A DNA stretch of 64,000 bases from Turicibacter bilis (GCF_024499055.1 NZ_CP071249.1:682001-746000), one strand, 5' to 3'; positions 26,573-36,534 are shown, counted from the stretch's first letter. Notes: generated by a model not told the origin, from the sequence alone. Numbers and translations: made by a program.

Positions 26573-27517
26573 TTAACAACACATCGTGATATAACGAACA
26601 AATTTCCCCTTCACAGCTTCGCATTGCTCCACAATTTCAAACCCTGCTTCTTTTAATTGTTCATCCATCTTTACTTGCGTCACAATAATTAATTGATCAG
26701 CAATGCGACGCGCCTCATTCATAATCATTTGTTGGATTTCCGGTGCAATGGGATTAAAATGTCCATATGGCAAATCAACGATTGCTAAATCATAATGTTC
26801 TTGAATCTCTTGAATATCTCCGATTTGAATCACATTTTCATAACCATAATGTTTTAAGTTCTCTTCCGCTTTCCATGCGACTTTAGGATTTAATTCATTC
26901 CCTACAATGTTTCCACCAACGGTTAACACTTCAAGCACGACCGTTCCTGCACCACAGCATGGATCAATGATTCGTTTCGTCAAATCACACCCTACTGCTA
27001 GATTGGCCACGGCACGTGAAACACGGACACTTAATGAAAATGAATAAGAATGCGGTTTATTTTCATGAGTGACCCATTCATTGGAATTAGGCTCTAACGT
27101 TCCAAAGAACCATTCCCCATTTAATTCCGTCAATCCAAGAAGTTGTTTAGGTTGATACATGTCCGCTTCTCCACCAATTAAAAAGCCAACACGTTTTAAA
27201 CGTTCTAAACGTTCCTTATACTCTACCGTTTGCCCTTTAAATCGTAAGAATAGACACTTAAACGTTTCATAACTTAATGGATTCGCCTTTACTTGCTCAT
27301 AAAGACCTTCATACGTTTCATGACGATATAAAATCGTTAAACGTTCTTTAATAAAGACACTACGAGAAGGATCAATATCAATTGGAGAAAAGAGATACTT
27401 ATCCGTTAACTCTTGTCCAAATAAAACTTTCATTTCAAGCTTACATAACGATTCTTCACCTTCTGCATAATTAATTACATATAAATAACCTTGAATCGGT
27501 ACTTCGTTTATCACCAT
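26573..27517 (-). CDS. TRM11/RlmL-like nucleic-acid methyltransferase
   Basis: A 314-residue SAM-dependent enzyme. The C-terminal Rossmann domain carries DPCCGAGTVVLE (about 187-198) as motif I and DLPYG (about 245-249) as the catalytic motif IV, a variant of the D/N-P-P-Y signature for exocyclic-nitrogen methylation. The N-terminal 120 residues are divergent and may correspond to a THUMP-type or other RNA-binding part. RNA is the more likely substrate by resemblance to TRM11-type enzymes. It lies upstream of brnQ. Confidence 0.78.
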   Translation of the reverse strand: MVINEVPIQGYLYVINYAEGEESLCKLEMKVLFGQELTDKYLFSPIDIDPSRSVFIKERLTILYRHETYEGLYEQVKANPLSYETFKCLFLRFKGQTVEYKERLERLKRVGFLIGGEADMYQPKQLLGLTELNGEWFFGTLEPNSNEWVTHENKPHSYSFSLSVRVSRAVANLAVGCDLTKRIIDPCCGAGTVVLEVLTVGGNIVGNELNPKVAWKAEENLKHYGYENVIQIGDIQEIQEHYDLAIVDLPYGHFNPIAPEIQQMIMNEARRIADQLIIVTQVKMDEQLKEAGFEIVEQCEAVKGKFVRYITMCC

Positions 27518-27716
27518 TTAGTCGTCCTCTTCTTTTTAATCTCGTTGCATAAATGCTATGTTTCATTATAAAATACTCCCTTTGTAAATTGCAACAAAAA
27601 AAAACACGAAACGACATTCCCTTTTTCCGTTCCTAATCTCAAAAGGATTATCCCTTTTATATCATATCCTTTTATAGTAAAATAAAACGAAGTATTTTTT
27701 AAGGAGGACTTTTTTT

Positions 27717-29708
27717 ATGATCCCACGATTAGTTCAAATAAGTTTTTTATTCTTATTCACCTTACTGGCTGGTTGTGAAGCTACATCTATCACTATTGAG
27801 TCAACGTCACCCCCTCTAGAAGTTCAACATCAACTTGAACAAGATTGGTTAAATGAATTTGATGCGGGCAATTATACCATAGAAAATCCTTATCTGTTAA
27901 AGGATCCTTATCAAAATTCGCCCCTTTCTTATTTACTAATGTTTAAGACAGAAGAAGAGGCCATCGTCAGCTATGAAGTGGTCGGTCACACCCCACAACT
28001 ATCATTTACTTACACCTCCCCCAATCCAACAAAAGAGCACTTTCTTATTTTAACGGGACTCTATGCAAATGAAATGAATACGATTCACTTACAGGCTACC
28101 TTAGAAACGGGAGAAGTACTAACACATACGCTTCACCTTAAAACCGATCCTTTACCAAGTCAGGCCATCCATCCAAAGGTGACCCAGTTTAAAACGAATT
28201 CAGAGCAAACGAAACTTTATTTAGTATCGGATGATCACTATCACTATCTCATCGATGAAGCGGGAGACATTCGTTGGATTCAAAAAGCTTCATCCGGTTC
28301 CGTTACACCTCTAAAGGATGGTACGTTATTAACCTATGATGTCCCTGCTTTTTACTACTATCATCAAGCATTAATTGAGCGTAATTATTTAGGTCAGATT
28401 TTAAAACAAATGTATATTCCTGGCGCTGGTCATCATTCATTAGTTGAAACAGATGGTGGTGATTATTTAATCAATTCATCTGATAAATCAAATAACCGCT
28501 ACATCGAAGATATCATCTATCTGCTCGACTCCAATACTGGAGATGTGTTAGAGACTATTAATTTGCGAGATTATCTCGATGTTTCCCGCTTTGAACAAAC
28601 ACTACCACAAGCCATTAAAGGGGATTACAATGATTGGTTCCATCTCAATTATGCCATGATAGATTCAAGTGACCAGTCGGTCATTGCTTCAGGGCGTTCA
28701 CAAAGTATGGTCGTGAAAATCAATCCTGAGAAAAAAGAGATTAAATGGATTTTAGGAGCACCTGATGAGGTCAATGAAAGCTTACAACCTTATTTATTAA
28801 CACCTGTGAATGAACCATTTTCTTGGCCATTTGCCCAACATTCTGCCAAAGTCTTACCCGACCTTGATCAAAATCCAGAAACAACGGATTTGATCCTTTT
28901 TGACAATCATGTCGATATCGGTGTTTTTCCTAGAAAATTGTATCCAGATTTAAATCAATATAGTCGTGCCGTCCACTATCGAATTCATGAATCTGATTTG
29001 ACCATTGAACAACTTTGGTCATTTGGAGAAGAGTTGAACCCGCCTCTCTTTTCAAGCATTATTAGTGAAGTCGATTACTTGCCAATGAATGAGTCGATGC
29101 TTGTTTTATTTGGATTCATTCAACAAGGAAATCAAACAGGGGGGAAACTCTTTGAGGTCGATGCCCATGATGCGTCATCGATTGTATTTGAAATGGAACT
29201 TTTAGCTGAAGGTATTAATCATATCTATACGAGTGAAGCCTTAGACATGAATGATTTAAATTTAACAATCGAATTTACTCCAATCTCAAGTTTGAGTTCA
29301 GTTAATTTAAACGTTCAAAAAGAAACGCCGCTTTTACCTGAGTCATTCACTAAAAAAAGATTGGATTCATCACTTATTCAAACAATGACCTTAACTGATT
29401 CGGTGCTATTTTTCGATGCCTATCTCATGAAAGAGCAAATCACAGATGAATTAACACTGGTCCTAACGAATGTGAATGAAGAGCGCTATACTTATAGTAT
29501 TTCTCCAACAGATTGCTTCTTGGTAACGAAGGATGATTCCGTTCCTCGCCTTCCTTCCGCTTATAAACGAGCACTGAAAAAAGGGAACCTTTATCGGGTG
29601 ATCGATCGAACGGATTTAAGTCTATTACCCTCTGATACCTATACCGTCTCCTTTTTCACGAATCAAACCCTTTACGAAACCTCTTATAAACTTCATCTTC
29701 AACATTAA
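27717..29708 (+). CDS. Aryl-sulfate sulfotransferase-like lipoprotein
   Basis: A 663-residue AssT-family enzyme, which moves sulfate between phenolic compounds without PAPS. A lipoprotein signal peptide ends in LLAGC (about 16-20), so it should be anchored outside the membrane. A beta-rich N-terminal domain (about 60-145) is followed by a propeller. His309 (DWFHLNY) and His375 (AQHSAKVLPD, before LILFDNH) match the conserved histidines around the sulfurylated one in AssT. Only two cysteines are present, the lipid-modified one and one near residue 605, so the disulfide of the E. coli enzyme is absent. AAGGAGG precedes the ATG. It is a single-gene unit with its own terminator. Confidence 0.87.
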   Translation: MIPRLVQISFLFLFTLLAGCEATSITIESTSPPLEVQHQLEQDWLNEFDAGNYTIENPYLLKDPYQNSPLSYLLMFKTEEEAIVSYEVVGHTPQLSFTYTSPNPTKEHFLILTGLYANEMNTIHLQATLETGEVLTHTLHLKTDPLPSQAIHPKVTQFKTNSEQTKLYLVSDDHYHYLIDEAGDIRWIQKASSGSVTPLKDGTLLTYDVPAFYYYHQALIERNYLGQILKQMYIPGAGHHSLVETDGGDYLINSSDKSNNRYIEDIIYLLDSNTGDVLETINLRDYLDVSRFEQTLPQAIKGDYNDWFHLNYAMIDSSDQSVIASGRSQSMVVKINPEKKEIKWILGAPDEVNESLQPYLLTPVNEPFSWPFAQHSAKVLPDLDQNPETTDLILFDNHVDIGVFPRKLYPDLNQYSRAVHYRIHESDLTIEQLWSFGEELNPPLFSSIISEVDYLPMNESMLVLFGFIQQGNQTGGKLFEVDAHDASSIVFEMELLAEGINHIYTSEALDMNDLNLTIEFTPISSLSSVNLNVQKETPLLPESFTKKRLDSSLIQTMTLTDSVLFFDAYLMKEQITDELTLVLTNVNEERYTYSISPTDCFLVTKDDSVPRLPSAYKRALKKGNLYRVIDRTDLSLLPSDTYTVSFFTNQTLYETSYKLHLQH

Positions 29709-29739
29709 AAAAGTGGTGCTACTGAGTAGCACCACTTTT
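29709..29739 (+). terminator. Terminator between converging genes
   Basis: AAAAGTGGTGCTAC pairs with GTAGCACCACTTTT right after the sulfotransferase stop codon. The same hairpin serves the antiporter gene on the other strand. Confidence 0.85.
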
Positions 29740-30958
29740 ATGATTGAATTAACTTTGATTTTTTATGAAGCTCAGAATCAGATTCTTTATTAGAACTAAA
29801 AACTAATTTTAATAAAATCGGAGTCAGAATAGTGGTCACAACGACCATGATAACCACCGGTCCAAAAAAGGTTGCACCCATCAATCCTAACGCTGCTCCC
29901 TTACTGGCAACAATCAATGCGACTTCACCGCGCGAGATCATTCCAACTCCGATTTGTACACATTCTCGATTCGAATATTGACAAAGTTTAGCCCCTATCC
30001 CACAACCAATAATTTTAGATATAATAGCAATAATCACTAATATAACTGTAAATATTAATAATTCACTACTCATCTCACTTAAATCTACTTGAATTCCAAT
30101 ACTGGCAAAGAAAATGGGCGAAAGTAACATATAAGAAATCGTTTCAAATCGAGAATTAATATACTGAGCACATGGTGTATTCGATAAAATCAAGCCTGCA
30201 ATAAAGGCTCCCGTTATGTCTGCAACACCAAAAAATTCTTCTGCACAAAATGAAAGTAACAAACAAAAAACAAAAGCAATAATCACAAAGCGTCTCATAT
30301 CTTTTTGATAAGCTCTGACCCAATGATTATAAAACTGATAAAATAAAACGCCCGCACCAATCGCAAAAACAAAAAATAAGGCAACCTTGCCTAATACAAG
30401 GGCAATATTAACCGAATCATCCGCACAGCTTGTGACAATCGTCAAAGCTACAATTCCTAAAATATCATCAATAATCGCTGCTCCTAAAATGGCATTACCA
30501 GCACGTGTATTTAATTTTCCTAACTCTTTTAACGTTTCAACCGTAATACTAACAGAGGTCGCCGTTAAAATAACCCCAATAAAAATATTTTGTAATAAAT
30601 GACTAACCTCTTCTGGTGAACTTTCTTGATTAAAAATAGAAGCAATGCCCAGTCCCCCGACTAAAGGAACTAATACTCCAAGTAATGCAATAATAAATGA
30701 TGCTTTTCCTGTCTTTTTTAACTCTGTTAGATCTGTTTCAAGTCCCGCTGTGAACATCAAGACAATGACACCTAGTTCCGCAACTTGCTTGATAAAATCT
30801 GTTTCGTGTAACACATTTAACATCGCAGGCCCTAATACTAGCCCTGCTAATAAGGCTCCAACCACTTGTGGCATCGAAAACTTTTTCGTTACTAAACCAA
30901 AAACTTTTGTACTCAACAGAATTAATGCCATATCAAATAAATACTTATATGATAGCAT
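29738..30958 (-). CDS. Monovalent cation:proton antiporter (CPA2 family)
   Basis: A membrane protein of about 406 residues with 12 or so hydrophobic segments, the motif GALLAGLVLGPAMLN (about 34-48), the MFTAGLETDL segment and the AIIDDILGIV double-aspartate motif (about residue 160) of NapA/GerN-like Na+(K+)/H+ antiporters. The KefB/TrkA-N C-terminal nucleotide domain is absent. I start at the ATG at 30956-30958; a GTG two codons upstream is nearly as good. An inverted repeat lies about 145 bases upstream. Confidence 0.88.
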   Translation of the reverse strand: MLSYKYLFDMALILLSTKVFGLVTKKFSMPQVVGALLAGLVLGPAMLNVLHETDFIKQVAELGVIVLMFTAGLETDLTELKKTGKASFIIALLGVLVPLVGGLGIASIFNQESSPEEVSHLLQNIFIGVILTATSVSITVETLKELGKLNTRAGNAILGAAIIDDILGIVALTIVTSCADDSVNIALVLGKVALFFVFAIGAGVLFYQFYNHWVRAYQKDMRRFVIIAFVFCLLLSFCAEEFFGVADITGAFIAGLILSNTPCAQYINSRFETISYMLLSPIFFASIGIQVDLSEMSSELLIFTVILVIIAIISKIIGCGIGAKLCQYSNRECVQIGVGMISRGEVALIVASKGAALGLMGATFFGPVVIMVVVTTILTPILLKLVFSSNKESDSELHKKSKLIQS

Positions 30959-31102
30959 ACCCACTCATCTCCATTACTTAGATTTTACTCATTTTCCCTA
31001 TTGAATTTTGATTGACTTCGTCTTTTCTAATCAAACTTTCCCCCTTTATATCCGAATGGTTATTAACCCTAGTAATATAACATGTCGTTCACGTAAATTC
31101 GC

Positions 31103-31136
31103 TCACGATTTGTCGAAACATCGATTAAAATCGTGA
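31103..31136. promoter_or_regulatory. Inverted repeat upstream of the antiporter gene
   Basis: TCACGATTT (31103-31111) and AAATCGTGA (31128-31136) flank 16 bases. A TGTCGAA core (31111-31117) sits at the edge of the left arm. No T run follows, so an operator or RNA structure is more likely than a terminator. Confidence 0.4.
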
Positions 31137-31161
31137 ATACGCCTTCATTTATATCCATCAA

Positions 31162-31192
31162 AAAAGCATGATCTGGTTATGATCATGCTTTT
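31162..31192 (-). terminator. Terminator of the repeat-containing membrane-protein gene
   Basis: AAAAGCATGATC (31162-31173) pairs with GATCATGCTTTT (31181-31192), followed on the minus strand by TT. Confidence 0.8.
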
Positions 31193-31195
31193 CGT

Positions 31196-32176
31196 TTATT
31201 TAACTAAGCGATTATATAATTCAACAATCTGTGCTTCTAACTGTGCTAAAACAGCAATTGATGTAAACTGAACACGACTCGTATAAGCCTCGCTCTTAGC
31301 CGGCGTATCAAAGACTAATCCTAAAGCTTCAACCTCAGCTTGAGATAAATAAGTTAGAACATAATGTTTACGTCCGGTTAATTTCAAACGCATCATCACA
31401 CGACTCTTTAAATAAATCGTTAAATACTTTCCAACCGTCTTGAAAGATAGGTTCTCGACCTCACAATGATTCATTCTTAAAATCATTTTAATAGTCTCAA
31501 ATACCTGTTCCTCTAAAGAAAGTGTCTGCTGGGCCGATTCTTCTTGAACATCGTCTAATTTTTCTGCTTCTGTCTCTTCTTGAGTTTCTTCTACTTCAGT
31601 CACTTCTGTTTCTTCTTGAGTTTCTTCTAATTCAGTCGCTTCTGTTTCTTCTTGAGTTTCTTCTAATTTAGTCGCTTCTGTTTCTTCTTGAGTTTCTTCT
31701 AATTCAGTCGCTTCTGTTTCTTCTTGAATTTCTTCTAATTCAGTCACTTCTACGTCCTCAATTTGACTAGACTCATTGATGACCACTATTTCTTCGATTT
31801 GTGTTAATTGCTGTCCTTCTTCTACTAAAGCTTCAAGTGCTGCTTCAACCTCAGCAACTGAGACATCTTTACTTAACATCAACTCTTCATTTTCTGCTAA
31901 AGACCTTCCTTCTTTAAAGTCTTTCTCAGGATTAATCATCGGAACAGTATTGACGTATAATGATTTAAACTCATCCATTTTACCTAAGCCAATTCGGATT
32001 CCTAAAACAGACAGGAAACTAATAATTAAACAAGCTGTACTAATAAATGCAGACGATAACGTCAAGAAAAAGCCGATGACACTACTAATTAAAATGACTA
32101 AAAAACAAACCGTCATTTTTCGGAACCATGTATATTTTTGGCTCCATTTATCAACTTCACTTAACAATGAATTCAC
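31196..32176 (-). CDS. Membrane protein with acidic 12-residue repeats
   Basis: A 326-residue protein of unknown function. Two adjacent membrane segments lie at about residues 21-41 and 44-62. An acidic linker follows, with about six imperfect copies of a 12-residue unit (EATELEETQEET) at about 140-210. A folded C-terminal domain of about 110 residues (FKTVGKYLTIYLKSRVMMRLKL) comes last, possibly DNA- or protein-binding. The acidic tract would form a long, charged cytoplasmic spacer. The gene stands alone, with a terminator after it. Confidence 0.78.
   Translation of the reverse strand: MNSLLSEVDKWSQKYTWFRKMTVCFLVILISSVIGFFLTLSSAFISTACLIISFLSVLGIRIGLGKMDEFKSLYVNTVPMINPEKDFKEGRSLAENEELMLSKDVSVAEVEAALEALVEEGQQLTQIEEIVVINESSQIEDVEVTELEEIQEETEATELEETQEETEATKLEETQEETEATELEETQEETEVTEVEETQEETEAEKLDDVQEESAQQTLSLEEQVFETIKMILRMNHCEVENLSFKTVGKYLTIYLKSRVMMRLKLTGRKHYVLTYLSQAEVEALGLVFDTPAKSEAYTSRVQFTSIAVLAQLEAQIVELYNRLVK
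31549..31764. repeat. 36-bp tandem repeat tract within a gene
   Basis: Four good 36-bp units (31585-31620, 31621-31656, 31657-31692, 31693-31728) with degenerate units on each side. They stay in frame and encode the acidic 12-residue repeat. Units differ by one to three bases. Confidence 0.93.
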
Positions 32177-32354
32177 CTCTTATCAAATTACAAATGGCAC
32201 ATATGCCTTTCTCTTCTAAATATATCGTATTTTTACATATTTTCATATACAATTTTCTCATAAATCGACAAAAAATATAACTTTTAGCTCAATTAGAAAT
32301 GAATAACTAGATAATATAGGATAATACTGGTTTGTAATCCTTTTTATTAGAAAT

Positions 32355-32384
32355 AAAAAAGATAGAAGGTTTTCTCCTTCTATC
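32355..32384 (-). terminator. Terminator of the chromate-type transporter pair
   Basis: GATAGAAGG (32361-32369) and CCTTCTATC (32376-32384), followed on the minus strand by six T bases. Confidence 0.85.
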
Positions 32385-32391
32385 CAAATGG

Positions 32392-32955
32392 TTATAATCC
32401 AATAATAACTCCAACCAGAGCTCCAGCTGCAATAAAGAGAATTGGATGTTTATTAATTTTATTCGTAATAACGTATAAAACAATAAATAAAAGAGCTGCT
32501 TTGAAATCTAAAAAATCCGCCCAATGATGCGTCACATTAAATTTATCAAGTGTTAAAACTGAAATCTTAAACACACCAAATCCCGCAACAGCAATTAGTC
32601 CGGTAACAGCTGGTCGTAAGGCATAAAACACAGATTGTACAGCTTTACTCTCTTTAAATTTATTTAAAACATGGGCCACAATAATAATGATAATAACGGA
32701 TGGCATAACTAATCCAATGGTTGCAATTAATCCACCTAAAATTCCACCCGCATTAAAGCCAGCATAAGTTGCCATATTAATCCCAATTGGACCAGGTGTT
32801 GATTGAGAAACGGCAATCATGTTTCCAAGCATCGCTTCATCAAACCAAGTATATTTTTCTGCTAGTTCATATAAGAAAGGTAAGGTCGCAAGTCCGCCAC
32901 CGACGGCAAATAATCCAATCTTAAAAAATTCCAAAAATAAAATGAAATACGTCAT
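32392..32955 (-). CDS. Chromate-transporter family protein, second half-size subunit
   Basis: A 187-residue CHR-family membrane protein with five or six hydrophobic segments and the family motif FFKIGLFAVGGGLATLP (about 9-25), then SQSTPGPIGINMATYAG. Its ATG overlaps the stop codon of the preceding gene in TAATG, so the two are translationally coupled and probably form a heterodimer, as known for short CHR pairs. A longer upstream reading runs inside the other gene and is rejected. Chromate itself need not be the natural substrate; sulfate or other oxyanions are possible. Confidence 0.88.
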   Translation of the reverse strand: MTYFILFLEFFKIGLFAVGGGLATLPFLYELAEKYTWFDEAMLGNMIAVSQSTPGPIGINMATYAGFNAGGILGGLIATIGLVMPSVIIIIIVAHVLNKFKESKAVQSVFYALRPAVTGLIAVAGFGVFKISVLTLDKFNVTHHWADFLDFKAALLFIVLYVITNKINKHPILFIAAGALVGVIIGL

Positions 32956-33497
32956 TATGCTCTCTCTCCCTTTCTCCCTTTGACTAACAATCCCACGATA
33001 GCGGCTGAAATCACAATAAATACCGGTGAGATATTCGTTAAGATTCCAATGGCAATCGTAACTAGTACGATTCCTAGACACACTTTATCAATAACAGATC
33101 CTTTCCATAACTTAATCACCGCATTTAAAACAAGCACACAAACAGCCACACGAATTCCATTAAAAGCATGTTGAACTATCTCAAATTCTGCAAACGTCTG
33201 TAAAAAAGCAGCTAAAATCATAATAATCACTAAAGATGGAAACACAACACCTGCTGTTGCAACAATCGCCCCCAAAATTCCATGATGTTTATAACCAATA
33301 AAAGTGGCTGTATTAACAGCGATGACACCTGGCGTACATTGTCCAACAGCATAGTAATCCATCACTTCTTCTTCAGTCGCCCACTTTTTCGTTTCTACCA
33401 CTTCTTTTTGTAACATTGGTAACATGGCATAACCACCACCAAATGTTAAACCACCAATGCGACAAAATGTCCAAAACAAATCGATATAATCGTTCAT
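32955..33497 (-). CDS. Chromate-transporter family protein, first half-size subunit
   Basis: A 180-residue CHR-family membrane protein with FCRIGGLTFGGGYAMLPMLQ (about 8-27) and GQCTPGVIAVNTATFIGY. I start at the ATG at 33495-33497, seven bases after GGGAGG; nine earlier codons are rejected. The two half-size genes together equal one full-length ChrA-type transporter. Confidence 0.88.
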   Translation of the reverse strand: MNDYIDLFWTFCRIGGLTFGGGYAMLPMLQKEVVETKKWATEEEVMDYYAVGQCTPGVIAVNTATFIGYKHHGILGAIVATAGVVFPSLVIIMILAAFLQTFAEFEIVQHAFNGIRVAVCVLVLNAVIKLWKGSVIDKVCLGIVLVTIAIGILTNISPVFIVISAAIVGLLVKGRKGERA

Positions 33498-33598
33498 AAA
33501 TGAACCTCCCAAAAATAATTTCATTCAATATTATATCTCAAATTTTATATTTTAAAAGAAATTTTAACCATTCCTTGTGGATAAAATAGTTTTCAATA

Positions 33599-33624
33599 AA
33601 AAAAGAGGACTTTTAAAAGTCCTC
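33599..33624 (-). terminator. Terminator of ppaC
   Basis: GAGGACTTTTAAAAGTCCTC is a perfect palindrome (33605-33624), followed on the minus strand by TTTTTTTATT. Confidence 0.85.
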
Positions 33625-33639
33625 CCTAATACTTATTAA

Positions 33640-34557
33640 TTAAGCAATACGATCCATCACTGGAACGATTTGTTTTTTACGAGAAACAACACCTTCAAGT
33701 AAAGCTGTGTTTTCTGTTAATTCAACATTAAATGCTTTTTCAACGATATCCGTACGTTCACCTAATGCGATTACTTGTGAATTACTATTTAAGATATCTG
33801 TGATGACAGCGACGAATAAGTTTAATCCTTTTTCTGCAATAATGGCTTGCATTTGCTCTTCTAACTCAGCTTTACGAGTCATCATATCTTCAATGCTAAC
33901 CACGTTGATTTGTGCAATTTCAACCGTTGATGATCCCATTGGGAATACTTTAGCATCAATCCCTAATAATTGACCTGCTGTTAAATCAGAAAGATCAGTT
34001 CCTGCTTTTAACATTTCTAATCCGTAAGTCTCAACATCTAATCCTGCGATTTGCGCTAACTCACGGCACGCTTTTTCATCTTGTGGTGTACAAGTTGGTG
34101 ATTTGAATAATAATGAGTCTGAAATGATCGCACTTGCCATTAATCCTGCGATTTTAGGCTCGATTTCGATTCCATTTTCTTTATACATTTTATATAAAAT
34201 TGTTCCTGTACATCCAACTGGCTCTGCACGATAGAATAATGGTTCAGATGTTTGGAAGTTTGCAATACGGTGATGATCAACAACCATTTTGATTGTTGCT
34301 TTTTCAATTCCGTTTGCACTTTGGTTAAATTCGTTGTGGTCCACTAAAATAACTTCATCATTTTCAGTAACTTCTTCAATTAACGTTGGAGCTTCCACTT
34401 GGAAATGATTTAAAATGTATTGAGTTTCTTTATTAACATCACCTAAACGGCAAGCTTTCACGTCCATACCTAATTTTGTTTGTAAGTCAGTCATGACTAA
34501 AGTAGATGTAATTGAATCCGTATCTGGATTTTTATGTCCGAATACTAATGTAGCCAT
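33640..34557 (-). CDS. ppaC: Manganese-dependent inorganic pyrophosphatase (family II)
   Basis: A DHH-family enzyme that hydrolyses pyrophosphate to drive biosynthesis. Metal ligands are visible: His8, Asp12 and Asp14 in GHKNPDTDS, Asp73 in LVDHNE, and the DHH motif at 94-96. The C-terminal DHHA2 domain closes with the SRKKQIVP signature near the end. Length (305) is typical. The ATG follows GGAGG. It stands alone and divergent from pepF. Confidence 0.96.
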   Translation of the reverse strand: MATLVFGHKNPDTDSITSTLVMTDLQTKLGMDVKACRLGDVNKETQYILNHFQVEAPTLIEEVTENDEVILVDHNEFNQSANGIEKATIKMVVDHHRIANFQTSEPLFYRAEPVGCTGTILYKMYKENGIEIEPKIAGLMASAIISDSLLFKSPTCTPQDEKACRELAQIAGLDVETYGLEMLKAGTDLSDLTAGQLLGIDAKVFPMGSSTVEIAQINVVSIEDMMTRKAELEEQMQAIIAEKGLNLFVAVITDILNSNSQVIALGERTDIVEKAFNVELTENTALLEGVVSRKKQIVPVMDRIA

Positions 34558-34710
34558 TGATTCATTCCTCCTTCTGAATTTTCACTTCTCTTATTTTACA
34601 CTATATTGCTAAAAAACTCATCGCCTTTTACTCCAAATTTACAATTTTTCAATCATATTTTACCTCAAATCGGTTTAGACTACTAAGAGAATGAATAAAG
34701 GAGGCGTTTT

Positions 34711-36492
34711 ATGGAAACGACTTGGAGCTTAAAAGAATTATATGAATCATTTGAAAGTGAAGACTTCTTAAATGACTTAAATACCGTTGATGACCTCATC
34801 AAGCGCTATGAAACGTATGCACAATCTCTATCTAATATAGATAAAAATGAAGTCAAAAAGCTAGAAGAGTATCTAGAATTTCAAATTGAAATGGCCAGCT
34901 TATTTCAACGACTCTTCTCATTTTGTTCCTTAACTTTAAGCACTAATACAAGTGATGAAAAAGCATTAAAATACTCAGATATTTTAAATGAAAAAAGTAG
35001 TGCTTTAGCTTCAAGTGAAGCAAAAGTTAATCATTGGATTGGGTCTTTAAAAAATATCGATTCCTTTTTATCTCAATCAGAGGCATTAAAAGACCATTCC
35101 TTTTTATTCCATGAGATTCAACAATTCAGCGCTCATTTATTAAGTGATAAAGAAGAAGCTATTGTGGCTAAATTACAAAATACAGGTTCCATTGCGTGGT
35201 CAAAGTTAAAAGATATGTTGACATCTAAGCTCATGGTTGATGTCCCGCTCCAGGATGAGGTTAAATCCATGCCACTCACCATGGCACGAAATCTCGCACA
35301 CGATAAAAATCCTGATATCCGTAAAGCGGCGTATGAAGCTGAATTAAAAGCCTATGAAAAAGTGGATGATAGTTTAGCTGCTTGTTTGAGCAACATTAAA
35401 GGCGAAGTCATTACATTATGTAAATGGCGTGGCTATGAATCTGCCCTTGAAGAAACACTTTTAAAATCTCGCATCACAAAAAAAACATTAGATGCGATGC
35501 TCGCTGCCATCGTAGAAGCCCTACCTCATTTTCGTGACTTTCTAAAAACAAAAGCAAAATGTCTAGGTCATAAAAACGGTCTTCCATTTTATGATTTATT
35601 TGCTCCACTTGGAACTCACACTCAAACCTTTGACTATGAACAAGGAACACAATATGTTCTAAAATTATTTAAAACCTTTTCTGACGAACTGGCTGAGTAT
35701 GCCAAAGAGGCGATGGAAGGGGCTTGGATTGATGTTTATCCCAAACAAGGAAAAGTAGGTGGTGCCTTCTGCTCAAACTTACACATCATTAAACAAAGTC
35801 GTTTCTTATTAAATTATGGCGATCAATTTAGTGATGTCATTACGATGGCTCATGAGCTCGGACACGGATTTCATGGCTATTGCTTAAATGAAGAAAGTAT
35901 CTTAAACTCTGGTTATCCTATGCCTTTAGCTGAAACAGCGTCAACCTTCTGTGAAACCATCGTTAAAAAGGCTGCGATTAAAGGTGGTGACGAGGAACAA
36001 GCGTTTGCTGTTTTAGAACAAGAATTAACAGACGCCACTCAAATCATCGTCGACATTTATAGCCGTTATTTATTTGAAACTGAACTCTTCAAACGCCGAG
36101 AAGAAAGTTCAGTTGGGGTTAAAGAATTAAATGAGATGATGATTAAAGCTCAAAAAGAATCCTATGGTGATGGCCTTGATCCCAATTATTTACACCCTTA
36201 TATGTGGGCATGTAAACCTCACTATTACGATGCTTCTTCTAACTTCTATAACTTTCCTTATGCCTTTGGGTTATTATTTGCAAAAGGTCTATATGCCAAA
36301 TATGAAGAACAGGGCGAAGACTTCCCTAAAGCTTATAAAAACCTTTTGGCAGTAACGGGTAAACTATCGGCTAAAGAAGTCGCTCAAACAATGGATATTG
36401 ATATTGAAGATCAAGCCTTTTGGAAAAAATCACTCGATTTAATCATCGAAGATATTGAATATTTTAAACAATTAGCTCAAAAACGATTTTAA
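34711..36492 (+). CDS. pepF: Oligoendopeptidase F family protease
   Basis: A cytoplasmic M3B zinc peptidase of 593 residues that cuts short peptides. The zinc site HELGH is at 381-385, with the third ligand glutamate in the downstream ETASTF motif. The N-terminal helical part and the late HPYMWACKPHYYDA segment fit the family. AAAGGAGG precedes the ATG. A single-gene unit with its own terminator. Confidence 0.94.
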   Translation: METTWSLKELYESFESEDFLNDLNTVDDLIKRYETYAQSLSNIDKNEVKKLEEYLEFQIEMASLFQRLFSFCSLTLSTNTSDEKALKYSDILNEKSSALASSEAKVNHWIGSLKNIDSFLSQSEALKDHSFLFHEIQQFSAHLLSDKEEAIVAKLQNTGSIAWSKLKDMLTSKLMVDVPLQDEVKSMPLTMARNLAHDKNPDIRKAAYEAELKAYEKVDDSLAACLSNIKGEVITLCKWRGYESALEETLLKSRITKKTLDAMLAAIVEALPHFRDFLKTKAKCLGHKNGLPFYDLFAPLGTHTQTFDYEQGTQYVLKLFKTFSDELAEYAKEAMEGAWIDVYPKQGKVGGAFCSNLHIIKQSRFLLNYGDQFSDVITMAHELGHGFHGYCLNEESILNSGYPMPLAETASTFCETIVKKAAIKGGDEEQAFAVLEQELTDATQIIVDIYSRYLFETELFKRREESSVGVKELNEMMIKAQKESYGDGLDPNYLHPYMWACKPHYYDASSNFYNFPYAFGLLFAKGLYAKYEEQGEDFPKAYKNLLAVTGKLSAKEVAQTMDIDIEDQAFWKKSLDLIIEDIEYFKQLAQKRF

Positions 36493-36504
36493 TTAAGTCT
36501 ATTC

Positions 36505-36534
36505 AACAGCAACCACGATGAGTTGCTGTTTTTT
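36505..36534 (+). terminator. Terminator of pepF
   Basis: AACAGCAAC (36505-36513) pairs with GTTGCTGTT (36522-36530), followed by TTTT. Confidence 0.85.

Noticed and set aside
31549-31764. 36-bp repeats resembling a CRISPR array
   Set aside because: The repeats are head-to-tail without spacers and are in frame within a gene; no cas genes are nearby.
31776-32219. A 147-codon plus-strand frame opposite the repeat membrane protein
   Set aside because: It is antisense to the acidic-linker gene and reflects its codon bias; no ribosome binding site.
32956-33081. N-terminal extension of the second chromate-type gene
   Set aside because: The added codons overlap the upstream gene in another frame; the ATG in the TAATG overlap matches the family start.
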